The position numbers and the translations under genes are program-made. From assembly GCA_033439765.1 (NCBI GenBank), contig JAULSN010000007.1, positions 1,488,001 through 1,552,000 of the forward strand: 64,000 bases of DNA, in the 5' to 3' direction. The stretch is from Lasiosphaeria ovina (taxonomy: Eukaryota > Ascomycota > Sordariomycetes > Sordariales > Lasiosphaeriaceae). The notes under the pieces were generated by a model, which made no database searches, was not told the origin of the DNA, and worked only from the letters and a program-made list of their open reading frames with translations. This document shows positions 13,750 through 24,124 of the stretch, one piece after another. Every line of letters starts with the position of its first letter. Position 1 is the first letter of the stretch.

Positions 13750-16031
13750 CGACTACGTATCGTTACCGAGCTGACGATCGAAAATGTGATGGCATTCAGA
13801 GGCTAAGACGGTCAAGTGGCTTTGTGTGGTTGCCGTCAGCACATGCTCAACCTCCCCGGCCTTGATTTAACCGGCCGTGGCCGGAGACGTGGGAGACGGA
13901 AAATAAACATGAAAAGGGGGGGTTTGCACATAGGGGAGATTTTTGGTGCAACATCTTGTACAAATACTTAGCCAGGAAGTGCTTTTTCCTTCTTGGACGA
14001 CATTGTCTGAATATTGCATGCTTCGGGCAGGTGGGAGACTCAGCGACGGCGTCCATGTCCGTAGGGCGGACATTTTATGTAGATACCACCATTGACAAAA
14101 CTCGCAATATCTAGAGTTAATAACTTGTTTTCTTTTCTTTCTGGTTCCAGAGCTCATGCAAACTTTTGGTTATTTACCTCGAGAGAGGAAGACGTATCCG
14201 TAATCTGACCGTGTTCAGGGGCCCTTTGTTCGCAGGCCAATCACATGAGCCACTCTGTCTAAATCGGGCATGATGATGGATGACACTACGGAGTACGAAT
14301 AGAGGTTCAACAAAAAGTGGGCGCCAGTGACCATTACATGCTCCGCCTCCGCCGCTGCCGCCGCCGCCCATGGTGCCGGCCTTGTTGTGTCGCAAAACGA
14401 TTGAGGTCCTGTCTCAGGGCCTTGTTTCGCAACCCAGGGGGGCCATCGGCGTTTTTACTTTTTTGTGTGCGTGTGTGTCTGTGTCTGTGTGTGTGTGACC
14501 AGATATCTCACCAACAAGGAGGCTCAGTAATGTTTTGTTACATTACGGATATGGTTACGGATGCTTTTGTGCGCAACAGAAAACAGCAGTGTGGAATGAA
14601 GGAAGGTGACTTAACTTTGAGAATTGGTTACCAGGTGAGGGAGGGGCGCGCATTCCACGTGCGTACCTACCTTACCTACCTGAGTGGTTGTTATTTACTA
14701 CGTATCTGGTCTCGTTTGTGTAGAGTGTCACTCATGGACAAGAGAGCACACGCAGGCACAGTCCAATCCTTGAATGTTTGTTGGTGCGGGACTTGTGAGG
14801 CGGTAAAGTCTTGGAACCCCCAATATTAGAAGCCTGGAGGCCTATCTCCCTGCTTCGAATACTACCTGGAGATCCGCATAGCTATTAACTCCGTCGGCAA
14901 AAAAAAAACTCGAGGGCGAGCCGTAAGGTACTGAGGCCTTTCAGGGATTGGACTGCTGCTTCACGGGAACGTGGAATGGCATGGGCGGGCTCACTCATCA
15001 TCTCCACAGCTCTGGTGGCCCGTCTCCGCAGAGAAAAGTTAAACACCGGCCGTGCATAGACAGACCTCGACGGCGTGGACCATATCCAGCGACTCTTTTT
15101 GGGGGAGAAAGAGCGCGAGAATACAATGTCCGAGCTAAAGGGGGTACATGCGGCAGCGACGGCGGAGGACGAGCAATATACTTGACCGGAAATGGAGAGA
15201 AACGGACGATTCCGAGCTTGGAGGATCGGAGATGTGGGGCCATCATCGGCGCATTCGGGCGGGCGGTTGGGGGGAAGGTTGGGGAATGCGAGAGACGCCC
15301 ACGGGTTTTTCCAGAAGATGCACGCGATACTGTATCACAACCTGCGAACCGTGAAATAAACAATTGGAGCTTGTTGTAGATTGTGCACTCTAGGAAGTGG
15401 ATATACACATGTATTTGCGGGCTCGGTAATACCCCACAGTGCACATCACCAACTGTTTGAAGGGAAATGGGGTGCCCATAAGTTGAGTCGGGCGTCACAA
15501 GTGTGTGGTGGGGGTGTGCGTCAGCCAAGCCAGGAATTTCATGCCTCAGGCCGTCAATTACGTCGTTTAGCTTAGCGCCGGAGACGGCCAAGCCCAAGGT
15601 GCTTCCCTGGCGCGCGAGTCTGAGTGTCGCTGGGAGTCTGGGGGCCTGGCTGGCTGGCTTGAGGGGAAGGGGGCCCTGGCACGCTGTGGCCCTCTCGTTG
15701 GAGCAGCTCGTCACTGATGACCGACGCCACTCGCTGCCAATGGTTTGGGCTCCGGCAGGCCCGGCGTCAAATGGATTATTAACAAAGGGCTGGGCCAACA
15801 ACATCACCGCACCTGAAATCATCTGAATCACCTGCATCGCCTCACCACGCGACCCACGATCCCTCCATTTTCCAAACAAGCCGCATCAAAACCAGAACGA
15901 CGACCGCCGTTCTTCCGTCGATCTCCTTTTCTGCGCTAAACTGCACAAAACACAACACAACCAACGATACGAAATAACGCTTCCCGTACGGACACCGACC
16001 GAGACAACTGCAGCATAGATTGCCGGCGACC
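13750..16031. other. Intergenic region with one short TIR element
   Basis: No convincing gene. A TG microsatellite is at about 14465-14499 and the TIR element described separately is at 14759-14955. A 293-codon open stretch on the minus strand (14998-15879) starts only at TTG and has no recognisable motif, so I do not call it. The last about 200 bases are pyrimidine-rich and AC-rich, as expected just upstream of the start at 16032. Confidence 0.55.
14759..14955. mobile_element. MITE-like short element, copy 1
   Basis: The element begins CAGTCCAATCCTTG and ends CAGGGATTGGACTG, a near-perfect 14-base terminal inverted repeat (one mismatch), about 197 bases apart. It has no coding capacity. The first about 40 bases, and an internal block with GGGCGAGCC and GAGGCCTTTC, also occur in the same order at 56823-57080, so this is a dispersed family. 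Compared with copy 2, the inner part of the right terminal repeat seems deleted. I could not define a clear target-site duplication. Confidence 0.6.
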
Positions 16032-17306
16032 ATGCTGTTTAAACCCCTCGCTATCGCGGCCGCTAGCCTTTTGGCCGCTCCTGCCGTGAACGCATTCCTC
16101 CTGCCCCCCGAGCTGACCGAGGCCGACCTCCGCATCGCCGATCCCCGTCCCTTGGATGCGGCGGCGTCTGTCCCCAGCATTCAGGAGAAGCATGTCGTCA
16201 AGCTCGAATGCCCGGGGTGCCCTCTCGTGTTGGGCCCGCACGTCACGGCCGAGAGCAAGCCGAACCACCTGGAGCTGTCCTTCACCGTCGACCACCAGCC
16301 CACGCACGACCGCCTTCTCTTGAACGGCTTCGAGCTGTATCCCGTGGCAGACCCCATGCACAACATCCTCGCCGCACCCCAGGTCCTTGACCGGAGGAAC
16401 AACAAGAAGGCGCGCAAGGATGCCAAGAAGAACAAGGAGGAGGCCCTCGTCAGCCATCACAAGTTCCGGCGCCCCAACCCGAAGCTCATCCGGCCGGCGC
16501 TACCCCTTGGCTTCGGCCTCGAGGTCCATGCCCCCATCAAGGACACTGCCACCGGACTCGAGCTCATCGCCATCGACCTGGACATCATCGAGATCGGCAC
16601 CGTCTTCATGGACGGCATCCCCAGCGTCCACGTCAAGCTTATCAAGCAGGCCGACGGTCGGCTCCTGGTTCACAGCATCGAGAAGAGCGACCCCGTGACG
16701 TCGCTGAGCTCGGCGCCCTCCGAATGCGTCACCGTGCTGTGCAGGTGGATGGCTGCCGTCCACGACAAGATCCAGAGCATGAAGGCGTCCAAGCCCAGGC
16801 CCTGCCACGGCAACAAGGCTGGAGCTGCCGCCGCCGTCATGCCCGTGCCCGAGGCTGTTGCGCCCGCCGAGCCCGCGCAAGACTTCGAGGCCATGCCGAT
16901 CCCGCACCATCGCAAGCACAGCTGGAGCCAGTTGTTTAAGAATATTGCCTCGCACATCCTGCTGCCCGTCCTCATTGGCATCGTCGCCGGCGTGAGCGTG
17001 AGCCTGTAAGTTCCCCTCCTTCCTCACTGTATGCCCCGTTTTCCCAGCACCTAATTAACCAATTTCTCGTGTCTCAGCGTTGGCATGGTTGTTGGCACAT
17101 TGATCGTGTCTCTGTGGCGCAGATTCTTCCGCCGCCCGTCGAGCAGCAGCGGCAGCGGCCACCGCCGGCACCATTCCCACCACAGCCACCACCGCGCCTC
17201 CCTCAAGGAAGCCGTCATTGCCGAGGAGAAGGCTGGCCTGATGGAGTACCAGGAGGAGCCCTCTCCGTACCAAGACGAGGTCGACCCGATCAAGACGGTG
17301 GTCTAA
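16032..17306 (+). CDS. Secretory-pathway membrane protein resembling fungal DUF7728
   Basis: Exons 16032-17005 and 17078-17306 encode 400 residues. The intron has a GTAAGT donor and CAG acceptor; splicing removes the stop at the donor and continues the membrane span. I take the first ATG (16032). Residues 1-20 form a clear signal peptide ending AVNA. The luminal part has a CPGCP motif (about 60-64), the segment DHQPTHDRLLLNGFELYP, and a basic stretch near 125-140. One transmembrane segment at about 312-338 is interrupted by the intron. It is followed by RRFFRR, a His/Ser-rich linker and an acidic tail. The layout and the CPGCP/FELYP motifs match the fungal family I know as DUF7728, whose function is unknown. 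That name is from memory and should be checked. Confidence 0.85.
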
Positions 17307-18348
17307 ACGACACACACTAGACGAGAGAGACGGGAGGGCGACCGCCTAACCAACAGTTTGTTATGTGCGTCGAGTGACAATAACAGGCTGTCAAACAGAG
17401 TCTCGGCGACCAAGGAAACACATCACAAAGAGAAAAAAATTTCAGAAAACTCCAAAAAAAAAAAAAAAAAAGTTGGGCAGGGCACGTAGCAAAGTTTATC
17501 AATTTCGTTGTCCACGTCGACATTGCCAAATGTCAATCACGTGAAATCGATCTCGACCGGCGTCTGCGGAATAGGTGAAGGAAGAGAGGGAGACTGAGCT
17601 CAGTGGCACGAGAGAAATCTCGAGAGACATCTGTCGAGGGGTCTGCAAAATAGCCGGCGTACGTCCTTGTTTCGCTACTATTCTATTTGTGTGCGTAAGT
17701 AGGAATTGGGGAGACATGTTTGAAAATAAGGGAGGAGAGGGGGTAGCAGACACTCATTTTTCACCCCCCCTTTTTCTTCTTCGGATATCTCCATGTTTTG
17801 CAAGGTGGTGGTGGTTTGTTTCCTTACCTGTTAGTTAGTTTTTTCCTTTTGTCTCTCTGGTTACTATTGCTGGGTTTTTCGAATTTTCTCTCTTGTATGG
17901 GCAAAGCGAAAATACCCCCCCCCCCCCCTCCCCGAGTATCATCCTCATCATCATCATCCATCCACATTCATTTGAATTGAGTTTTTATTATTATTAAAAA
18001 CAACAAACTAAATATCGTGAGTTGTTTGCCCGTCGTGATGGATGCTTTCTCTGTACGAGCAAGGCGCAGGCTCCGATCTCTTCGAGACACATTCACTCGT
18101 GACTGACTGACTGGCATGATGTTCTCCTCAGGTCAGAGAGCAAACGCAATTATTAGTGTCTAAGCTACCTAACCTAGATAGGCATCTTAGACGTGCCGTG
18201 TTATTATTCGCATGAAAGCTCGCCTTAAGGATTACCTGAAAGCTCTCAGTAAAGCTCGCTAGCGGTAAATCTCGCTGTAGGGCCCCCCTGTCTCAAAATC
18301 CACCTCCTAGGCTTTCCCGTTTACATGACCCCCTACACAAGATCCGCA
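17307..18348. other. Convergent 3' intergenic region
   Basis: This lies between the DUF7728-like gene (plus strand) and the RdRP gene (minus strand), whose 3' ends face each other. It contains an A17-A18 run near 17453-17471, a C15 run near 17916-17930 and CAT repeats near 17940-17960. No gene is visible. Confidence 0.6.
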
Positions 18349-21300
18349 TTACATCGTAATGAGATCCTCCTCCTCCTCCTGCTCGCTCACCACCCCGCCA
18401 CCAAGCAGCATCTCGCTGCCGCCCTCATTGCCGGTGCCGGTACCGGTGTCCGTGCCGGTCTCATAGCCCGTCTCATTGCCGGTGTCGTTGCCGGCATCGC
18501 GGCCGGCGTTGTTGCCAGTGTCGTCAGTGGTCTCGTTCTCATTCTCGACGTCAATGTCATTATCCTCCTCGACGCCGCCATTATCCTCGTCCTCGTCGTC
18601 ACCGTATTCGTCGTCGTGACGAAACAGGTGAAGAATCTCGCCGCGGTGGATGACGTGTCCATCACTTGTGATCGTGTAGTCCATGAGCGCCCGGTCGGGC
18701 TCTGCATCGGTGCCGATGATCTCGCTGACTTCTTCATAATGCTTAAGTCGAGTCGGCAGATCCGCGCCTTCGTCAAGATCAATGATCTGGTTTGCGTGCC
18801 CATGATGCTTCTGCTTGCCCGGTGCGCTAGGCTTGTGGCCACCGAGGGAAGCAGCCGGCGGGAATCTGTGAGCTTCGGTTGTGCCCGTGGCGATGCGCCC
18901 CAAGACTGCGTCAAAGATCCAGGGAAAGCTGATCAGCGGCATGGACCTGGCGTTGATGCGCCGCACCCCGAGGGTTCCGTTAGGGCGAACATGGGGTTGG
19001 CGGGCCTGGTAAAGGGCGATACGCACCTCTTCCGAGGTGACCTGGTACATGGCAGCAACAAAGGGCCCCAGGACCTCAAACTCGCGAGATCCGGCTTCCG
19101 CAATGCACATGTCCCGGAATGCCTGTTTGAGGCTGGCCGACTCGGTGCGAACTTTTTCCTGCAACTTGTAGTCGGAGCCCAAGACGCCCGGCTTGGTGAA
19201 GATGAAGGTGGTCCAGATCTCGAACTCGGTCTTGACATCCAGCTGGCCCATCACTCTGCGCAAGGCAACATCATACTGGCTCTTGATTCGTCGTGCCTTT
19301 TTCAGTAGCTCGCCGTCAAGGCGGTATTTTTTTAGGATTCGGCTATCAAATGGCAGTTTGTAGCATTCCTTCGAGTCAAACGCCTCCTTCCTTACCATGT
19401 CGTACAGCTGGCCCAAAATCTGACCCGAGTGGTATCTTCTCTTGGTATTCTTCTCCATAAAGTGAGGCCATTTCGGGGGCTCGAGGCTTCTGCTCCATAC
19501 AGCAGCAACTCCCGTCTTCACGTAGTCAACCGCCTGTGAGTGTAGTTCGGCGAGTTTCAGACATCGGTGGCTCTTGGGGCCCTTGTCTTCGTAATCTGAC
19601 ATGGCTAGGTGAGCATGAGCAATCAGCCCCAAGTTATTGTTCTTCATATAAAGAACGAAGAAGGCCATGAGGCTCTCGGTGGTTGGGATTTCCTTTTCTT
19701 CCACTGGCGGGGGTGGAGAAAAGTCCATAGGGGGATAGTCCCATTGGGACGGGGGGATGAGTTTCTCGTCCCAGATGACAAAGAAATCGTCGCCATCCAG
19801 ATCTCCTCCAGAACACATGCTGGGAATATCTCTATCTCCCACTAGAGGGAACACAACAACGTCTCTGATATGTCGAAGTGCGGGCACGTCCACTGCTTCC
19901 ACGACCCGAATATCGCCGGGATGGAGCGAGGGGTTACGGCCAACGATGCACAGACCGGTAATGACCTTGTAGGCATTCCGCTCGTCTGGGTTTGGGACCT
20001 GGATAAAAATCTGCGGCAGCTGGTTCTGTTCGGGTTTCCCTTGGCCTTCGAGTAGCTTCGAGTGGCCTCTCAGGGTTCCAGTCTCGTCCACGCAGCCCAG
20101 AACGAAGGCACCCTTCTCAACGATGAGCTTCGCTTTCTCTTTAAGGGCCTTGATCGACCAGGACCTCCATAGCTGCAAGACCGTCTCGCAGAATGGATCG
20201 CGGCTCTCCATGAAGCCGTTAAGCACCATGTTCGCAATAACGGGTGTCGTCTGGCTCTCATCCACGTACCGAGTGAGCAGCTCCACAGCCTTCGACTTGT
20301 TCCTGACAGCCATGTCGTAGTTGGTAAGCTGCTCTTTCATCATGTCGACAAAAACTTGATCAGGGACTCCCAGGCAGGACAGAATCATGATGGTTTGTCG
20401 GTTAAGGGTTGCATTGGAGAATTGAGAGCACTTAACGACCTCCAGTCCGTTGAATTCCGCAAAGAACTTCTCCTGAGACTTACGAATGTGAACTTCGGTA
20501 CCCTTGACATCCGGCCAGACCACCAACACGCCTTTGCAGCCACCCATGCGAAACTGGTAGGCCGAGGGAGCCGGGCTGATGTCCCAGTCTTCGGCCACGA
20601 ACCGGGCAAGCAGACCTGATATCTTGCCTACACCGTCCGTGAAGCAGTACTTTCCCTTCTCCACGTCGGGAATCTTGACTATACGGGGAGCTGATATTCC
20701 AGGCACGCGCCGAGTCGTTGAAAAGCACTGCCCGATTCTGGCAGCATGCTTGGCCACCACGGTAATGTGGTTGAATCGCCCCATCCACTTGAGCATCTTT
20801 CCGCAGGTTATGACATCTCCGGGGTCTCCTTCGGGCTCACAGAAGAAGAACGCTCCATTTTCTCTCAACTGCGAGTTGCCGAATGCGAGAAACCTCCAGT
20901 ACCATTGCCCCATTTTGATGCCGAACGTGAGAACCCGGTGTACGCGCCTGTACAGCGAGTCATCCCTGGCTCCCGTGCATCCATATATGCGGCCCTTCAG
21001 CTTCTCGTCGGTAAACTGAACGCGCATGAAGTTGTCCCGAACATGCTTGTAGTGACGAACCACGCGGTTAGTTGTCTCAACTGTGGGGGTGTTGAAGTAT
21101 ATTCTGGTTGGCGTGATGACTGCCTTTCGGACCAGCGCACAGTGGTCCGGTATGTTCATCGTGGATGGGTAGTAAGTCATGGCGGCGTTGTCGTCGAACA
21201 GGTCCATGGGGTTGTAGATTTTGTTCCCCCGATCAGCAGCATACTCGAGGACCAGGCGGGCCCGGTCTGGGGTCAAGCTCTCAGGGCTCGAGAGCTCAAT

Positions 21301-22677
21301 AAGCTTCTCAACGAACTCATGGCCAACCTCATACTCGCTTAGGATTCCCTGGGAGATGCAAACCTCCAGCTGGTATCGCACATCGAAACGTAGTTGGTTG
21401 TGTGAAGTTGAACCGAGGAGAGCGAGATCGTCATTTGAAGACGTGCCAGAGTCTTTCGGCGGCACGGTGATTGGCTTGTCCAGGATCTTCCAGAGTTGCG
21501 GTTTCTGCTCTGGGACAACGTTGAAGGAGACAATGGGTTTTGTCTTGATGTTCCAGTCTTGTAGGTTTGTCTCTGCAGTAGACCATAGGGCGGCAGTGGG
21601 TAGGTCCATGTCGATCCAGTAGCTTGTCCAACGACCTGTGTCGATGAGCTGATAGTCTTCATCGAGGGAAACTATGTCATTCTGGTCACATAGATGTTTC
21701 CTATTGATCTCTGTGACCCTCTCCCACAGTTCATTGTCGTCCCAGAACAGCCGATCTTTAGAAAAGGTCCTGGCAGCACCTAAGTGAGACCTCTTTCTCC
21801 AGAAAGTGGGAGGGTCGCTAACGGTTATAACCAAGCCCTGAGTCTCTCGAGGGGCAGTCAGGTAGTAGATGTCTTTGATGGTGTTGAAAGTGATCTTCAT
21901 GCGGAACTGGTGCAAACTAAGCGGGAGGCCCTCGTAGGTCATCTTCCAATCAACCGGAAAGGTCACGACGAGCATTTTGCTTTGGAAATCGATGCTGAAT
22001 TTGAAATCGAACTCAGGAAGAGGGTGGACTGCTTTCTTGGGCATGAATGTTTCCAGCCGAGTTGATACACCGAATTGGAGACTCAAAGGCGACAAGACGA
22101 TAGTCGCAGGGCAGGGATTGCCAAGGGGCGTCCGAATTGTCACTTCTCCCTCCTGCTGCCTTGGAAACTCGACCGAGACAACTGCCATGCGCCCCTGGAC
22201 CTGAAGAGTACAACGGCCATTTCGAATGAAGCTGAGGTCGGATGGCGGGGGCTCAAACCTCACCCGAGCTGTCCGGTCGGCATTCCTTCGACTATCATCC
22301 AGACCAATAAACACGACCGTGCTGTAGGTTGAGAAGAATTGGTAGATGTCGTACGGTGTTGTCCCGGAAGGCACACCTCTGATTATCATCAGTGCATTTC
22401 GCTGGCGAGCCCAGCCCAGAGGGATAACGGTTGACTGGGCAACGGTGGGTTGGCGGAGAGGCCGGAATTGACGTGCCCCCGAGGGCATTGTGCTATTGTC
22501 AGCACGGACTACAGACGTCCCTGAAACTGGCCTAATGTAGGGGTAGCCATGATGAGAAGGGAGGACTTGTTGAGCGGGGGCTGTGCTGCTCCGCGGGACG
22601 GTGGGAGGTGGTGCTCCGACTTCGCCCTCCGCTCTGGGTGCCGTCGAGGGCCGTTGCCCGGAGAACTGATCGGCCAT
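18349..22677 (-). CDS. Eukaryotic RNA-dependent RNA polymerase (RNA-silencing RdRP)
   Basis: A single uninterrupted frame of 1442 residues from the ATG at 22677. Cellular RdRPs of the QDE-1/SAD-1/RRP-3 group make double-stranded RNA from aberrant or unpaired transcripts for Dicer. The catalytic signature GGDLDGDDFFVIWD is intact; the Asp triad is at residues 959, 961 and 963. Other conserved RdRP-core motifs are FTDGVGKISG, CSGG and the FMESRDPF segment. An RRM-like stretch (about 90-170) precedes the core. The last about 90 residues are very acidic and then run through a GN-T/D-G type repeat. This length and N-terminal architecture suggest the SAD-1/RRP-3 side of the family rather than QDE-1, but I cannot assign the paralogue without a tree. 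Confidence 0.93.
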   Translation of the reverse strand: MADQFSGQRPSTAPRAEGEVGAPPPTVPRSSTAPAQQVLPSHHGYPYIRPVSGTSVVRADNSTMPSGARQFRPLRQPTVAQSTVIPLGWARQRNALMIIRGVPSGTTPYDIYQFFSTYSTVVFIGLDDSRRNADRTARVRFEPPPSDLSFIRNGRCTLQVQGRMAVVSVEFPRQQEGEVTIRTPLGNPCPATIVLSPLSLQFGVSTRLETFMPKKAVHPLPEFDFKFSIDFQSKMLVVTFPVDWKMTYEGLPLSLHQFRMKITFNTIKDIYYLTAPRETQGLVITVSDPPTFWRKRSHLGAARTFSKDRLFWDDNELWERVTEINRKHLCDQNDIVSLDEDYQLIDTGRWTSYWIDMDLPTAALWSTAETNLQDWNIKTKPIVSFNVVPEQKPQLWKILDKPITVPPKDSGTSSNDDLALLGSTSHNQLRFDVRYQLEVCISQGILSEYEVGHEFVEKLIELSSPESLTPDRARLVLEYAADRGNKIYNPMDLFDDNAAMTYYPSTMNIPDHCALVRKAVITPTRIYFNTPTVETTNRVVRHYKHVRDNFMRVQFTDEKLKGRIYGCTGARDDSLYRRVHRVLTFGIKMGQWYWRFLAFGNSQLRENGAFFFCEPEGDPGDVITCGKMLKWMGRFNHITVVAKHAARIGQCFSTTRRVPGISAPRIVKIPDVEKGKYCFTDGVGKISGLLARFVAEDWDISPAPSAYQFRMGGCKGVLVVWPDVKGTEVHIRKSQEKFFAEFNGLEVVKCSQFSNATLNRQTIMILSCLGVPDQVFVDMMKEQLTNYDMAVRNKSKAVELLTRYVDESQTTPVIANMVLNGFMESRDPFCETVLQLWRSWSIKALKEKAKLIVEKGAFVLGCVDETGTLRGHSKLLEGQGKPEQNQLPQIFIQVPNPDERNAYKVITGLCIVGRNPSLHPGDIRVVEAVDVPALRHIRDVVVFPLVGDRDIPSMCSGGDLDGDDFFVIWDEKLIPPSQWDYPPMDFSPPPPVEEKEIPTTESLMAFFVLYMKNNNLGLIAHAHLAMSDYEDKGPKSHRCLKLAELHSQAVDYVKTGVAAVWSRSLEPPKWPHFMEKNTKRRYHSGQILGQLYDMVRKEAFDSKECYKLPFDSRILKKYRLDGELLKKARRIKSQYDVALRRVMGQLDVKTEFEIWTTFIFTKPGVLGSDYKLQEKVRTESASLKQAFRDMCIAEAGSREFEVLGPFVAAMYQVTSEEVRIALYQARQPHVRPNGTLGVRRINARSMPLISFPWIFDAVLGRIATGTTEAHRFPPAASLGGHKPSAPGKQKHHGHANQIIDLDEGADLPTRLKHYEEVSEIIGTDAEPDRALMDYTITSDGHVIHRGEILHLFRHDDEYGDDEDEDNGGVEEDNDIDVENENETTDDTGNNAGRDAGNDTGNETGYETGTDTGTGTGNEGGSEMLLGGGVVSEQEEEEDLITM

Positions 22678-24124
22678 TGTGACGCGGGCAGGAGCATCGA
22701 TAGATCAAAGGTGTCAGCCCTGAGGCTACCTTGGATCCGTTCGGGGTATGAGCAACTGAGGTAATGACTGCCGGTCATGCGAGGTGAGTTTTGGCACTTT
22801 CCACATGCATGTATGTGCGAGGTTTTAGAGGAGCTCGGAGGCTCGTGGGAGTTCTGAGAAGGGGGGAGTGACCAAAATGGCCTGAGGTGTGGGTCCTATT
22901 ATCGGACGACAGACTAGATCTAGCACTCGAGAGCAATATAAGCTTCGGTGCGAAAAGGGCGGAGCGGGGGAGGGAGAAGGGACGGAATATTCTCGCTGCT
23001 CGCACTGTTAAAGATGTAGAAGGAGCGCGCTCGTCTTGGCTGGAGAGGATGTGAGGAAATGAGATCTCGAATAGGTCTCACCCAAAGCAAGCAAAAAGAG
23101 AACTGAGGGAGCAGTCAGCACCGCAGTTCGTTTCTCAGCCCCGAACTCGATAACGTACGTGCGTACCTGTCTCTCCGAGCTCGCGTGGTAGGGTGAAGAG
23201 CTCGGCCCGCAAATGGAACTTGGGGGAAGCGAAGCGGAAGGGGAAGGGGCCCAGAGCCAGAGGTAATTTCCCGGCTGCTCAGATGAAATAAGTGGAGTAG
23301 GTGATAAAATAGATGCAATAGGGTAGGATGAAGAATTAGGTCAGGTATGGAGGTGAGGTGATTTCGATCCCGTACTTGCCTTGCTCGATGAGGTGAGGTG
23401 AGTGCGCCCGCTTCGACGTGTTTGCCGTGGCGGTGTGCTCTTGCTAGACACTCGCTCCTTCCCTCCAGAGTAGGTACCTATGCCATATCTCTCAGACGCA
23501 GATGAGGAAAAGACTAGGAATCTCGCATCCTCGGCGGTCGAGTTCAAAGACTGAATGTGCCGACATTCATAATATCATTACAACAGGGGGACACAATTGG
23601 ATTCATCGGGCCAGGGCATGGCTGGGTATTGGATGAAATATTGACAGGAAGAAACTCCACCGTCTAGACACGTACCTAGATACGGCAGCCACTGAGAGAG
23701 AGAGGCCTTTTCGGATAGGGGCGTCGTTAAATCGTTTGCATTCGGGTCTCGTCTAAAACATAGTATGCGAGAGCTCCACAACTTTTCCCAGGTCCCCTGA
23801 TAATCAAAATGCAGCTTTCCGGTAATGCCCCTCTAGTAAGGAAGCAGATGCGCAAAAATCCCAGTCTCTAAACCATCGATGCGGAAAGAACAAACGCACA
23901 ACCAATCCACGCTCAAACCTGCTTTGCCTGGGGTTCGGTGACGGGCCCAGCCCACAAACACAGGCAAAAATGCTGCTCTGTTCAACCCTCCCCCAATGCA
24001 AAATACGCCTCATACACGTAATCCTTATCATGAGCCATGCTCCAAAGGTGGTGGTTGCCCACTCCCAATGTATAGAATGCCAGATGCTGAGAGTGTTCAC
24101 TGAGGAGAGCCCTGCCTGTTACCT
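22678..24124. other. RdRP promoter and D-lactate dehydrogenase 3' region
   Basis: No gene is supported. Both neighbours are on the minus strand, so this should hold the RdRP promoter and leader (near 22.7-23.1 kb) and the D-LDH 3' UTR (just below 24125). GAGGTG direct repeats lie near 23349-23400. Confidence 0.55.

Noticed and set aside
14998..15879. 293-codon minus-strand frame upstream of the DUF7728-like gene
   Set aside because: It opens with TTG, lacks any recognisable domain, overlaps a promoter-like region, and its composition looks like non-coding sequence.
18325..19308. A 327-codon plus-strand frame
   Set aside because: It is antisense to the C-terminal part of the RdRP; the RdRP frame has clear catalytic motifs and this one has none.
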